DNA from: Bradyrhizobium symbiodeficiens
GTDB lineage: Bacteria; Pseudomonadota; Alphaproteobacteria; Rhizobiales; Xanthobacteraceae
Assembly: GCF_002266465.3 (NCBI RefSeq)
Contig: NZ_CP029427.2
Location: 4,032,501 to 4,096,500, forward strand
Direction: 5' to 3'
DNA length: 64,000 nucleotides
The position numbers and the translations under genes were made by a program. The notes beneath the pieces are model-generated. The model did no database searches and was not told the origin of the DNA. It saw only the letters and a list, made by a program, of their open reading frames with translations. Below are positions 55,217 to 64,000 of this stretch, piece after piece. How positions within the stretch are numbered: the first letter of the stretch is position 1; every line of letters begins with the position of its first letter.

Positions 55217-55352
55217 CGTTGAAAATCCTTTGTGCCTGCTGGTTCGCCGCGGCGTGGCATCGAAGCGCCCCGCCGCGGTCCATCTCAGGGATTCGCGTCA
55301 ACTGAATGAAATGGTGGCCGGATCCACTCCGGCCAACCCATCGCTCTCTTGA

Positions 55353-56348
55353 CTATTCCGCTTCCGCGGTCAGCGCCTTGGCCTTGGCCACCCAGGCGTC
55401 CGCGCGGCTCGGCAGACCGACTTCCTCGCCGATCTTGTGCGCGGTGTCGTGGTCGAGCTCGGCGAGCTGCCAGAAATGGAAAATGCCGAGGTCGTTGAAC
55501 TTCTTCTCGATCGCACCCGACACGCCCGGAAGCTTCTTGAGGTCGTCGGCGGTGCCGCGCGGGCCGGCAAGGCCCTGGAAACCGCTCGACGAAGCCGCCG
55601 GCAGCTCTTCAGCAAGCGGACGGGTCGAGGCGCCGATGTCGATGCCGGAATCGCCCTGGGCGCGTCCGATACCGTCGATCGCCGCACGCGCGATCAGGTC
55701 GCAATACAGCGCGATCGCGCGGCCGGCGTCATCGTTGCCGGGGACCACATAGGTGATGCCCTTCGGGTCCGAATTGGTGTCGACGATCGCGGCGACCGGG
55801 ATATTGAGGCGCTGGGCCTCCTGGATCGCGATGTCTTCCTTGTTGGTGTCGATCACGAAGATCAGGTCGGGCAGACCGCCCATGTCCTTGATGCCGCCGA
55901 GCGAGCGGTCGAGCTTGTCGCGCTCGCGCTGAAGCGTCAGGCGCTCCTTCTTGGTGTAGGAGGAGGCATCGCCGCCCGCCAGCACGTCGTCGAGATGGCG
56001 CAGGCGCTTGATCGAGGCCGAGATCGTCTTCCAGTTGGTCAGCGTGCCGCCGAGCCAGCGCGAATTGACGAAATACTGCGCGCAGCGCTTGGCAGCGTCC
56101 GCGACGCCGTCCTGCGCCTGGCGCTTGGTGCCGACGAACAGGATGCGGCCGCCCTTAGCGACGGTGTCGCTGACCGCCTGCAAGGCGGTGTGCAGCAACG
56201 GCACGGTCTGCGCGAGATCGACGATGTGGATGTTGTTGCGGGCGCCGAAAATGAACGGCGCCATTTTCGGATTCCAGCGGTGAGACTGGTGACCAAAGTG
56301 CACGCCGGCTTCGAGCAGCTGACGCATAGTGAAATCGGGTAGTGCCAT
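55353..56348 (-). CDS. rpsB: 30S ribosomal protein S2 with C-terminal helix-hairpin-helix extension
   Basis: S2 is an essential small-subunit protein needed for S1 binding. The core (about 1-230) has MRQLLEAGVHFGHQSHRWNP, the coiled-coil insertion around 105-150 and TNSDPKGITYVVPGNDDAGR. At 331 residues it is about 90 longer than Escherichia coli S2. After a linker the extra part (about 266-331) reads ADDLKKLPGVSGAIEKKFND with LGIFHFWQLAELDHDTAHKI, a tandem helix-hairpin-helix-like module, found in S2 of many alphaproteobacteria. The ATG at 56348 is the usual MALPDFTMRQ. A terminator upstream (56496-56536) separates it from the pseudo-caspase gene. Confidence 0.98.
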   Translation of the reverse strand: MALPDFTMRQLLEAGVHFGHQSHRWNPKMAPFIFGARNNIHIVDLAQTVPLLHTALQAVSDTVAKGGRILFVGTKRQAQDGVADAAKRCAQYFVNSRWLGGTLTNWKTISASIKRLRHLDDVLAGGDASSYTKKERLTLQRERDKLDRSLGGIKDMGGLPDLIFVIDTNKEDIAIQEAQRLNIPVAAIVDTNSDPKGITYVVPGNDDAGRAIALYCDLIARAAIDGIGRAQGDSGIDIGASTRPLAEELPAASSSGFQGLAGPRGTADDLKKLPGVSGAIEKKFNDLGIFHFWQLAELDHDTAHKIGEEVGLPSRADAWVAKAKALTAEAE

Positions 56349-56495
56349 CGTTCTAGTTCTCCGGTTGGTTCCTCCGGAAGCGTGTGAGCAAGACGGAGCG
56401 TTGTCGCCCCGGCTGCCACCGGACGGCCTTGTGAGCCATGCTTCCGTGTGAGATGCGGCGCTGTATAGCGCCATTTCGGCCAGAAGCAAGGAAAT

Positions 56496-56536
56496 AAGGG
56501 CCTTTCGGGGGCGGCTTTCGCCCGCGAGAGGCCCTT
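56496..56536 (-). terminator. Terminator of the pseudo-caspase gene
   Basis: AAGGGCCT and AGGCCCTT form the outer stem and GGGCG/CGCCC the inner stem around a five-base loop. On the minus strand it ends in ATTTCCTT. It lies 35-75 bases after the pseudo-caspase stop and before the rpsB leader. Confidence 0.6.
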
Positions 56537-56570
56537 TCCCGGAAGACCGGGCCGCCCCCCTAGCGCCCGA

Positions 56571-59096
56571 TTAGCATCTGGGCTGGTTCGGCGGGCACTT
56601 CTTGGCCGCCGGCGGCGGCGGCGGCGCAGGGCGCGGCGGGGGTGGCGGCGCAACGACCATGCGCGGCGGCGGCGGGGGTGCCGGTCGCGCCACCGGCGGC
56701 GGCGGAGCGGGCCGCGCCATGGGCGGAGGCGCCGGCCGCGCGACGGCAACCGGAGGAGCCGGGCGTGGTGGTGGGGGTGCGGCCATTCTCGGCGGCGGGG
56801 CCGACACCCGCGGCGGAGGTGGTGGCGTAGGCCGCGCCACGGCCTGGGGCCGCGGCGGCGGTGCAGCCGGTCTGGCCGCCTGCGGCGGGGCCGTCGATGG
56901 CAGATGCTGCGGCCTGATCGGCTCACGTGCCGCTGAAGGCGGAGGCACGATCGGCCTTCCGGCCGCGGCCGGAGTCCTTCCCGGCGCGCCCGCTGCGGCG
57001 GGCGGCGAGCCGGCAGGCTCACGGGTCGAGGACTTGGCGCGATCCGCAGGCCCGGTGCCGGGCGGCGTCTGTGCCACCGGCGGCCTGGGTGGCTGGCCGG
57101 GCCCAGCAGTCGGGTTGGTCACAGCGGGCCCGACATTTGCCGGCGCGGCGGCCGTTGGCGCATTGGAATGAGCAGGCAGCGTTGTGCCGGGAGCAGCCGT
57201 TGTGCCGGGAGCAGCCGTGGTCGGCGCCCCCGGACGAGCCGGCGGTGTCGCACCAGGTGCGGTCGCCGTCGGCGGCACGGGCCTTCCGCCCGGCAAGGGC
57301 CCCGCCCCCGCTGGCGGAGCCGGCGGGCCGCCACGGGCGCCAGGAACCGGCAGCGTGTTGGCCTGAGGCAGCCTGGTCTGCGGAGCAGGTGCTGGCACCG
57401 TCTGCGGCGCGATGGGTGGCGCGGCCGTCGGCGCGACGGCCGTCGGCGTCGCCGGAGGCGCCCCGGGCCTCGCCATCGGCTGGATCGTCGCGCTCGGCGG
57501 CATCGGCGCCTTGCCCTGCTGGATCAGCGCGGCGCGCTGCACGACCGCCTGCGGCACGGCAGCCCCGGCCGGGTTGGCACGGCCGGCGATCGCCGGCGCC
57601 AGATTGCCTGGTCCGGCCCCTGCCCCCACAGCCGGCGCTGGGGCCGGCGGGCGGTTGATCACCGTGTTGATGACGGTCGTATTGTGGATGTTCTGGTAAA
57701 TGATGTTGTTCGGCGGCGGCGCGACATAGACCGGCGGCCTGACGAACACCGGGATCGGCACGAACACCGGCTGCGGCAGCACGAACAGGCCGATCACGGG
57801 CATCGGCGGCGGCAGCACGACGAAATCCGGCGGCGGCGGCGGCAGATAATAGAGCGGCGGCGGCGGTGGCGGCGCGAAGGCGAACACGGGATCGCCGAAA
57901 TACAGCACCGGGCGGTCGACATAGATCACCTCCTCCGGCGGCGGTGGCAGCACATCATAGTCGATCATCGCGAAGGTCGGCGGCGCCTCGGCCGGCGCGG
58001 TGAGAATCGCAAGGCGCCGGCGTGCGTCCGCCGCATGCGGCCCGCGCGGGTAGCGGCGCAGATACGACCAATAAGCTTCCGGCGTGTCGTTCCGGTAGGT
58101 GCGCCGCCATGTGATCGCTTCGCGGCGCGCCGCGGCGATCGCCATCACGCGCTTCGCCAGGGGATCGCCGGGATAGGCCGCTAGAAACTCCTCATAGGCC
58201 GGCAGCGTGTCGCGCTCGATCGCGGCGGCATAAGCATCCTGCGCGCCAAGATCGCGGATCGGCTTGTTGCGGAGTGCGGCAACCTGGTCAGGGGCGGTCT
58301 CCGGCGGCGGTGCGTCGGGCCCGCGCTCGAAGAACGAGAATGGCGCCGAGATCTTCTGCTCGTTCCAGGGCACCTGCGCGCCCTTGGAGGCTTCGTTGAC
58401 GCGCAGGCGAACGCGGTCGAACACTTCGGGCAGCGGCAGGCCGCCGGTCCGGATCATCTCCGCCAGCGACTGGGCGTAGATGCCGTAGGGCCCCGGCTCC
58501 TCCGGCGCGACCGTGCCCGGCGCGGCGTTGAACGCGATCAGCATGTTCGGCTCGGGCTCGACCAGCGCCAGACCGCTCGCGATCTGCTGGCCGCCCTCGA
58601 TGAAGGGCTGCGCGCGGGCGGCGTCGAGCACGACGATGTTGGCCTTGAGCGGGATCGAAGCGAGCTGGCGCACATAGTCGCTGATCCGCAGGGCCTCGGT
58701 CGGAACGTCGGTGTCGCGGGTGATGTTGGAATCGACCGGGATGAAATAGTTCTCGCCGGCCAGTTGCACGCCGTAGCCGGCAAGATAGACCATCGCGACG
58801 GTACCCGGCCCCGAGGCCTGGGCCTTCTGGATGAAGTCGCGAAAACTCTTGCGCAACGTGTCGCCGTCGAGATCGCGCGCACCGACGACGTCGAAGCCGG
58901 CCGCCTGCAGTGTCTGCGCGATCAGGCCGGCATCGTTCGCGGTCGTCGCCAGTGGGGACTTGGCATAGGCGCCGTTGCCGACCACGAGCGCGATGCGCTT
59001 CTCCTGCTGCTGCGCGCGCACCTCGCCCGGCAGGCCGGCGGCAAGGGCCACGATCGGCAGGAGGAGGCAAATGAAGGCTTTGAACGTCCCACGCAT
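56571..59096 (-). CDS. Exported pseudo-caspase (C14 fold) with long proline-rich tail
   Basis: This 841-residue protein has a signal peptide (1-28, FICLLLPIVALAAGLPGEVRA), then a caspase-like C14 domain (about 33-270, KRIALVVGNGAYAKSPLATT onward). The fold is clear, but the catalytic dyad is not. At the His position the motif reads VYLAGYGVQLAGENYFIPVD, with Tyr108 for His, and at the Cys position it reads VVLDAARAQPF, with Ala160 for Cys. It cannot be a protease by the usual mechanism. Two short TPR-like repeats (about 290-375, AYEEFLAAYPGDP and AYWSYLRRYPRGP) follow, and then about 460 residues very rich in proline and alanine. The C-terminus is KKCPPNQPRC. The ATG at 59096 is chosen because the signal peptide begins there. 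Confidence 0.88.
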   Translation of the reverse strand: MRGTFKAFICLLLPIVALAAGLPGEVRAQQQEKRIALVVGNGAYAKSPLATTANDAGLIAQTLQAAGFDVVGARDLDGDTLRKSFRDFIQKAQASGPGTVAMVYLAGYGVQLAGENYFIPVDSNITRDTDVPTEALRISDYVRQLASIPLKANIVVLDAARAQPFIEGGQQIASGLALVEPEPNMLIAFNAAPGTVAPEEPGPYGIYAQSLAEMIRTGGLPLPEVFDRVRLRVNEASKGAQVPWNEQKISAPFSFFERGPDAPPPETAPDQVAALRNKPIRDLGAQDAYAAAIERDTLPAYEEFLAAYPGDPLAKRVMAIAAARREAITWRRTYRNDTPEAYWSYLRRYPRGPHAADARRRLAILTAPAEAPPTFAMIDYDVLPPPPEEVIYVDRPVLYFGDPVFAFAPPPPPPLYYLPPPPPDFVVLPPPMPVIGLFVLPQPVFVPIPVFVRPPVYVAPPPNNIIYQNIHNTTVINTVINRPPAPAPAVGAGAGPGNLAPAIAGRANPAGAAVPQAVVQRAALIQQGKAPMPPSATIQPMARPGAPPATPTAVAPTAAPPIAPQTVPAPAPQTRLPQANTLPVPGARGGPPAPPAGAGPLPGGRPVPPTATAPGATPPARPGAPTTAAPGTTAAPGTTLPAHSNAPTAAAPANVGPAVTNPTAGPGQPPRPPVAQTPPGTGPADRAKSSTREPAGSPPAAAGAPGRTPAAAGRPIVPPPSAAREPIRPQHLPSTAPPQAARPAAPPPRPQAVARPTPPPPPRVSAPPPRMAAPPPPRPAPPVAVARPAPPPMARPAPPPPVARPAPPPPPRMVVAPPPPPRPAPPPPPAAKKCPPNQPRC

Positions 59097-59315
59097 GGCT
59101 TGCTTGCCCGCTATCGTCGTTGAGGTGCCACCACGCATGAGGCGCGCAGCCAGCTGAACGGCGGTTGAACGAAAGGCTCGGATTGAGGCGGTGGCGTGGC
59201 CACGCCGCTGCCGGCGTCAGCTCCAAGCCAGTCTCTGCCAGTCTCAGGCCAATGTCGAAACGGCGCAAGCCTCCTTCAGGTCCCTGCTTCGTGCGATCAG
59301 ATCGAGCAACGCACC

Positions 59316-59843
59316 TCACTCCACGGCCTGCAGCTCGGCGAGCTTCGTTCGCGCGGTTGCCTCGTCCAGCGCAACCAGTTCGGCCGGCCCGGGATTGGCT
59401 TCTCCCGCCGTCGCGACGGAAACGACGGCAAGCCCGGCCAGGCCGCCGAGGATCGCGCCGCCCGTCGCGGCATCGTGCCTCGGGCTGCTCTTGATGAGAT
59501 AGAAGTGCGTCCGGCCGGCTTCCATCACGATCTCGCGCTTGGTGTCGCCCGGAAACATCAGCTCCGTTACCAGCAATTCGTGGCGCCCCGCCGGCCGATC
59601 GGCATAGGCATATTTCCCAGCCACGACCTTACCGAGCGGCGCACCGTCGAGCTTCACCTCGCAGGCGCAGATCGCCATGCTAAGGCCATTCCTCTTGTCC
59701 TGGAGCAGGACGACGCGCGAGTGCCCGGCGCGCGGAGGCCCGACCTTGTTTGAGACAGAGGCAAAGTCGGTTCCGACCCGATCGCTGACACAGCCCACCA
59801 GCATCGCACCAACGGCCAACAACAACGCGCCCCGTCGCAGCAT
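59316..59843 (-). CDS. Lipoprotein, DUF2846-like
   Basis: This 175-residue lipoprotein has a signal peptide with lipobox AVGAMLVGCVSD (cleavage before Cys). The mature part (VVLLQDKRNGLSMAICACEV, LDGAPLGKVVAGKYAYADRP, REIVMEAGRTHFYLIKSSP) has the strand pattern of DUF2846-type lipoproteins. A hydrophobic glycine-rich stretch (GGAILGGLAGLAVVSVATAG) near the C-terminus might insert into the membrane. The ATG at 59843 gives a normal signal; one at 59861 is also possible. Function is unknown. It lies 219 bases before the pseudo-caspase gene on the same strand. Confidence 0.8.
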   Translation of the reverse strand: MLRRGALLLAVGAMLVGCVSDRVGTDFASVSNKVGPPRAGHSRVVLLQDKRNGLSMAICACEVKLDGAPLGKVVAGKYAYADRPAGRHELLVTELMFPGDTKREIVMEAGRTHFYLIKSSPRHDAATGGAILGGLAGLAVVSVATAGEANPGPAELVALDEATARTKLAELQAVE

Positions 59844-59987
59844 CGCATATCCCCAGTCCATTCCCCGGGATGAATGCTAGCTGGAATCGGCGACAGGTTG
59901 CAACAGCATCCGACGACCACCGCGGAGATGGCGCAGGCCGGGCGTCGGAGCTGCTGCACACGACGCCCGATACTCCAACGCCGGGCT

Positions 59988-60740
59988 CTAGCTCTGGGCC
60001 AGCAACTCGACAGTCCCCGTGCGCAAGCGATAGATGCCGCCGACCACCTTGAGCTTGCCCTGCTCGACCGCTGCGTTGAGAAGCGGCGCGGCCGATTTCA
60101 GCTTGGCGACGTTGTCGATGACGTTCTGGCGGATGGCGTTGTCGAGCGCGTTGCCGCTCTGCTGGGCCGCCGTCTTCACCGAAGGTGCGATCGCGGCGAC
60201 CAGCGTGGGGATGTGTCCGGGCAACGGCTTGTCGTCCTTCAGCGACTTGATGGTCGCATCGACGGCGCCGCAATTGTCATGGCCGAGCACCAGGATCAGG
60301 GGCGTGCCGAGCACGGCGACGGTGTATTCCATGCTCGCAACGGTCTCGTCGCCGGCAAAATTTCCGGCGACGCGACACACGAACAGATCGCCGCGTCCGC
60401 TGTCGAAGGCATATTCGGGCGCGATGCGGGAATCGGCGCAGCTCAGGACGGCCGCGTAGGGATTCTGACCGCCGACCAACGCTTCCCGCTCATGCGTGAA
60501 GTCGTGGCGGCGCGACACGCCCGACACGTAGCGCGAATTGCCCTCCATCAGCCGCTTGAGCGCGGCATCGGGCGACAGCACGTTCTTGGGTTTAGGCGGC
60601 GCCTTGACCTCCTTGGCCTCCTTGGCCAACGCGGCCCCGCCGAACGCGGCTACTCCGAGCGCCGAAGCGGCAAAGAGCATCATGGAGCGCCGCGAAGGAG
60701 CGATCGATTGATGGGGATTTTCAGAGCATTTGTCGCACAT
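59988..60740 (-). CDS. Tat-exported beta-carbonic anhydrase
   Basis: This 250-residue enzyme hydrates carbon dioxide in the periplasm. The N-terminus has SRRSMMLFAASALGVAAFGG, a twin-arginine signal (residues 16-38). The catalytic core has zinc ligands Cys101, His154 and Cys157 (LSCADSR and LGHDNCGAV) with the Asp103-Arg105 dyad, all intact. A cysteine pair near the start (MCDKC) would stay in the leader. The ATG at 60740 is preferred to one 14 codons earlier. It stands alone between dnaE and the lipoprotein gene. Confidence 0.94.
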   Translation of the reverse strand: MCDKCSENPHQSIAPSRRSMMLFAASALGVAAFGGAALAKEAKEVKAPPKPKNVLSPDAALKRLMEGNSRYVSGVSRRHDFTHEREALVGGQNPYAAVLSCADSRIAPEYAFDSGRGDLFVCRVAGNFAGDETVASMEYTVAVLGTPLILVLGHDNCGAVDATIKSLKDDKPLPGHIPTLVAAIAPSVKTAAQQSGNALDNAIRQNVIDNVAKLKSAAPLLNAAVEQGKLKVVGGIYRLRTGTVELLAQS

Positions 60741-60870
60741 GATTGTTGTTCTTCCTGGCTTCCCGCCCAACGAGATTCTCAAGAAGACAACTCATAGCTG
60801 CGCCCAATAGACTTCGAAACCACCCGTGGGCCGAATAGTTAAGCTTTGGTTTGCGGCGGCTCGGGTAACG

Positions 60871-63800
60871 TCAGAGCTGCTGCACGTCGACCACGCCCGC
60901 GACCGCCTTGATCGCGCCGGCGATCTGCGGCGAGACCTTGAAGCGGCCGGGCAGCTTCATCTCGACCTCGGTCTCGAGGTCGAGCATCATCACCAGCGAG
61001 ACCTCGCCGTCGCCATTGGAGCGCGGCGCGATGCCGGGACTGCCGACTTTTGGCGCGGCGCCGTTCGAGGCGGCCATGTCGGGGCCGGCCAGACGCTTGG
61101 CGATCGAGTCCAGCGGCTTGGTGTCGCGCACGAAGATGCGCAGGCCTTTCTGCGTCTTGGCAGCGGCATCATCCAGCGGCTCGGCATGCAGCACGCGGGC
61201 GCGGACGTCCTCGCCCTGCAGTTCGGCACCGAGCTGCAGCAGCACGGCAGCGCCCGGCTCCAGCACGTCGCGATATTGCGCGAGGCCTTCGGAGAACAAC
61301 ACCGCCTCGAAATGACCGGTGGGATCCGAGAGCCCCATGATGCCCATCTTGTTGCCGGTCTTGGTGCGCCGCTCCATGCGCGAGACCACGGTGGCCGCGA
61401 CCTTGCCGGCGGTGGCACCGGTCTTCACCGCGCGCGAGAACTCGGCCCATGACTGCACCCGCAGCCGCTTCAGCACGGTGGCGTAATCGTCGAGCGGATG
61501 GCCCGACAGGAAGAAGCCGACGGCGTCGTATTCACGGCGGAGCTTTTCGGCCGGCAGCCACGGCTCGATCTGCGGCAGCATGATGGTCGGCGCATCCGCC
61601 GACATGCCGAACATGTCGTTCTGGCCGATGGTCTCGGCCTGGTGCGCGCGCTGGCAGGCGGCCAGGATCGAATCCGCCCCCGCGAATACCCGCGCCCGGT
61701 TCGGCTCCAGCGTGTCGAAGGCGCCGGCGGCGGCGAGACTCTCGATGATACGCTTGTTGATCGCGCGCGGATTGACCCGTGCCGCGAAGTCGGCGAGCGA
61801 GGTGAACAATCCCCGCTTGGCGCGCTCCTCGATGATCTGCTCGATCGCCTGGATGCCGACGCCCTTGAGCGCCGCGAGCGCGTAGTAGATGACCTTGTCG
61901 CCGACCTCGAAGGTCGCGCCGGAACGGTTGATGTTCGGCGGCTCGACCTTGATGCCGAGGCGCTGCGCCTCGGCGCGGAATTCGGAGAGCTTGTCGGTGT
62001 TGTTCAGGTCGAGCGTCATCGACGCCGCGATGAACTCCACCGGATAATGCGCCTTCATGTAGGCGGTGTGATAGGACACCAGCGCATAGGCCGCCGCGTG
62101 GCTCTTGTTGAAGCCGTAGTCGGCGAACTTGGCCAGCAATTCGAAGATGGTCTCGGCTTGCCCCTTCGGCACGCCGTTCTTCACCGCGCCTGCGACGAAG
62201 ATGTCGCGCTGCTTGTCCATCTCGGCGCGGATCTTCTTGCCCATGGCGCGGCGCAGCAGGTCGGCATCGCCGAGCGAATAGCCCGACATCACCTGGGCGA
62301 TCTGCATCACCTGTTCCTGGTAGATGATGACGCCGAAGGTTTCCTTGAGGATCGGCTCCAGCACGGGATGCAGATATTCCGGCTCCTCGTCGCCGTGCTT
62401 GCGCGCGCAATAGGTCGGGATGTTCGCCATCGGACCCGGGCGATACAGCGCCACCAGCGCGATGATGTCCTCGAAACGGTCCGGCCGCATGTCGACCAGC
62501 GCGCGCCGCATGCCCTGGCTTTCAACCTGGAACACGCCGACCACCTCGCCGCGCGCCAGCATCTGGTAGCTCTCGGCATCGTCGATCGGCAGCGTGGCGA
62601 GATCGACGTCGATGTTGCGCGGCTTGAGCAGCTTGCAGGCGACGTCGAGCACGGTCAGCGTCTTCAGGCCGAGGAAGTCGAACTTGACGAGGCCCGCGGG
62701 CTCGACCCATTTCATGTTGAACTGGGTCACCGGCATGTCGGATTTGGGATCGCGGTAGAGCGGCACGAGCTCGCTCAGGGGCCGATCGCCGATCACGATG
62801 CCGGCCGCATGCGTCGAGGCGTGGCGGGTCAGACCCTCGAGGCGCTGGGCGATGTCGAAGGCGCGCGCCACCACCGGATCCTCGTCGCGGAACGCCTGCA
62901 GTTTTGGCTCGCTCTCGATCGCGGCGGCGAGCGTCACGGGCGCCGCCGGATTCTGCGGCACCAGCTTTGTCAGCTTGTCGACCTGGCCATAGGGCATCTG
63001 CAGCACGCGGCCGACGTCGCGCAGCACGCCGCGCGCCTGCAGCGTTCCGAAAGTGATGATCTGCGCGACCTGGTCGCGGCCGTAGCGCTGCTGCACATAC
63101 TGGATCACCTCGCCGCGGCGGTCCTGGCAGAAGTCGATGTCGAAGTCCGGCATCGAGACGCGTTCGGGATTGAGGAAGCGCTCGAACAGCAGGCCGAACT
63201 TGATCGGGTCGAGGTCGGTGATGGTCAGCGCCCAGGCGACCAGCGAGCCTGCGCCGGAGCCGCGGCCCGGTCCGACCGGAATGCCCTGGCCCTTGGCCCA
63301 TTTGATGAAGTCGGACACGATCAGGAAGTAGCCCGCGTATTTCATCCGCAGGATGACGTCGAGCTCGAACGCCAGGCGCTTGCTGTAATCCTCGTCCGTC
63401 ATGCCCTGCGACAGGCCGTGGACCCGCAGGCGATTGGCGAGCCCCTCCTCCGCCTGGCGCTTCAGTTCCGCCGCCTCGACTGCGCCGGCGTCCGAGCTCT
63501 GCGCGGCGCCGACGGTGAAGAACGGCAGGATCGGCTTGCGCGTCATCGGGCGGAACGAGCAGCGCTCGGCGATCTCCACCGTCGAGGCCAGCGCCTCCGG
63601 AATGTCGGCGAACAGCACGGCCATCTCGGCGCGGGTCTTGAAGCGGTGATCGGGGGTGAGCTGCTCGCGCTCGGTCTCGGCGATCAGCCGCCCGCCGGCG
63701 ATGCACAGCAGCGCGTCATGCGCTTCGTAATCGTCGGTCGCGGCGAAATACGGCTCGTTGGTCGCGACCAGCGGCAGTCCCTTGGCGTAGGCGAGGTCGA

Positions 63801-64000
63801 TCAGGCCGCTTTCGACGCGCCGCTCCTTCTCGGTGTTGTGGCGCTGCAATTCGACGTAGAGGCGGTCGCCGAACAGGCCGGCCAGGCGCTCGCAACGCAG
63901 CGCGGCCAGCTCGGCATAACCGCCGGCAAGCGCCAGCGAGATCGGCCCGTCCGGCCCGCCCGTCAGCGCGATCAGACCCTCGGTCTCACCCTCGAACCAG
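60871..64000 (-). CDS. dnaE: DNA polymerase III alpha subunit, N-terminus cut by window edge
   Basis: DnaE is the main replicative polymerase. The frame runs to the window edge, giving 1042 residues; about 130 N-terminal residues of the PHP domain are missing. Visible are the rest of the PHP domain (LPLVATNEPYFAATDDYEAH), the active-site aspartates in VSMPDFDIDFCQDRRGEVIQ and in KFDFLGLKTLTVLD, the fingers (GRGSGAGSLVAWALTITDLD), the tandem HhH region (ALAALKGVGIQAIEQIIEER), and the C-terminal OB fold and tau-binding part (AATVVSRMERRTKTGNKMGI). It is the DnaE1 type. It is separated from the carbonic anhydrase gene by 130 bases. Confidence 0.98.
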   Translation of the reverse strand, partial: WFEGETEGLIALTGGPDGPISLALAGGYAELAALRCERLAGLFGDRLYVELQRHNTEKERRVESGLIDLAYAKGLPLVATNEPYFAATDDYEAHDALLCIAGGRLIAETEREQLTPDHRFKTRAEMAVLFADIPEALASTVEIAERCSFRPMTRKPILPFFTVGAAQSSDAGAVEAAELKRQAEEGLANRLRVHGLSQGMTDEDYSKRLAFELDVILRMKYAGYFLIVSDFIKWAKGQGIPVGPGRGSGAGSLVAWALTITDLDPIKFGLLFERFLNPERVSMPDFDIDFCQDRRGEVIQYVQQRYGRDQVAQIITFGTLQARGVLRDVGRVLQMPYGQVDKLTKLVPQNPAAPVTLAAAIESEPKLQAFRDEDPVVARAFDIAQRLEGLTRHASTHAAGIVIGDRPLSELVPLYRDPKSDMPVTQFNMKWVEPAGLVKFDFLGLKTLTVLDVACKLLKPRNIDVDLATLPIDDAESYQMLARGEVVGVFQVESQGMRRALVDMRPDRFEDIIALVALYRPGPMANIPTYCARKHGDEEPEYLHPVLEPILKETFGVIIYQEQVMQIAQVMSGYSLGDADLLRRAMGKKIRAEMDKQRDIFVAGAVKNGVPKGQAETIFELLAKFADYGFNKSHAAAYALVSYHTAYMKAHYPVEFIAASMTLDLNNTDKLSEFRAEAQRLGIKVEPPNINRSGATFEVGDKVIYYALAALKGVGIQAIEQIIEERAKRGLFTSLADFAARVNPRAINKRIIESLAAAGAFDTLEPNRARVFAGADSILAACQRAHQAETIGQNDMFGMSADAPTIMLPQIEPWLPAEKLRREYDAVGFFLSGHPLDDYATVLKRLRVQSWAEFSRAVKTGATAGKVAATVVSRMERRTKTGNKMGIMGLSDPTGHFEAVLFSEGLAQYRDVLEPGAAVLLQLGAELQGEDVRARVLHAEPLDDAAAKTQKGLRIFVRDTKPLDSIAKRLAGPDMAASNGAAPKVGSPGIAPRSNGDGEVSLVMMLDLETEVEMKLPGRFKVSPQIAGAIKAVAGVVDVQQL

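Overview
The window is high-GC chromosomal DNA of an alphaproteobacterium, most likely Bradyrhizobium or a close relative in the Nitrobacteraceae. The evidence is the protein sequences, a PmtA-like phospholipid methyltransferase, an alphaproteobacterial SOS box (GAAC-N7-GAAC) at lexA, LpxI in place of LpxH, a long alphaproteobacterial-type ribosomal protein S2, and a copy of a palindromic intergenic repeat of the kind scattered through Bradyrhizobium genomes. No rRNA, tRNA, CRISPR array, phage or intact insertion sequence is visible.

Layout. 1-9.2 kb: a cut-off zinc-ribbon membrane protein, an MFS transporter, kdsA, a NIPSNAP protein, a two-component system followed by a PmtA-like gene, then pyrG, secG and tpiA. 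9.4-13.7 kb: a PpiD-like periplasmic foldase, then trpD, trpC and moaC. 13.9-20.5 kb: accessory genes (GGDEF-EAL protein, CtpA-type protease, FMN alpha-hydroxy-acid dehydrogenase, HAD hydrolase). 20.7-31.5 kb: moeA, lexA, comEC, stress-type small proteins, glnS, gltX and gltA. 31.7-37.9 kb: a ROK regulator, a CUT1 sugar ABC transporter and a short-chain dehydrogenase, apparently one operon. 38-40.9 kb: a secreted DUF1254/DUF1214 protein, a 620-base gene-poor stretch and a secreted ricin-type lectin. 40.9-56.3 kb: a long minus-strand core run that reads, in transcription order, rpsB, tsf, pyrH, frr, uppS, cdsA, dxr, rseP, bamA, lpxD, fabZ, lpxA, lpxI, lpxB. 56.6-64 kb: a caspase-fold protein lacking its catalytic dyad, a lipoprotein, a Tat-exported beta-carbonic anhydrase and most of dnaE.

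How the genes fit together. Much of the window builds the envelope: KdsA and the Lpx enzymes make Kdo and lipid A, FabZ and CdsA serve fatty acids and phospholipids, UppS and Dxr make the isoprenoid carrier, BamA and the PpiD-like protein assemble outer-membrane proteins, and RseP senses envelope stress. The remaining core genes serve translation, DNA replication and SOS control, nucleotide synthesis, tryptophan and molybdenum cofactor.

The most interesting new signals are regulatory. A 17-base direct repeat with one mismatch lies upstream of both the response-regulator gene and the PmtA-like gene, which predicts a small lipid-remodelling regulon. A perfect 9-3-9 palindrome sits on the promoter of the ROK/sugar operon. 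A perfect TGTGA-N6-TCACA site lies upstream of the secreted lectin. The protein of greatest interest is the pseudo-caspase, with Tyr and Ala where the catalytic His and Cys should be.
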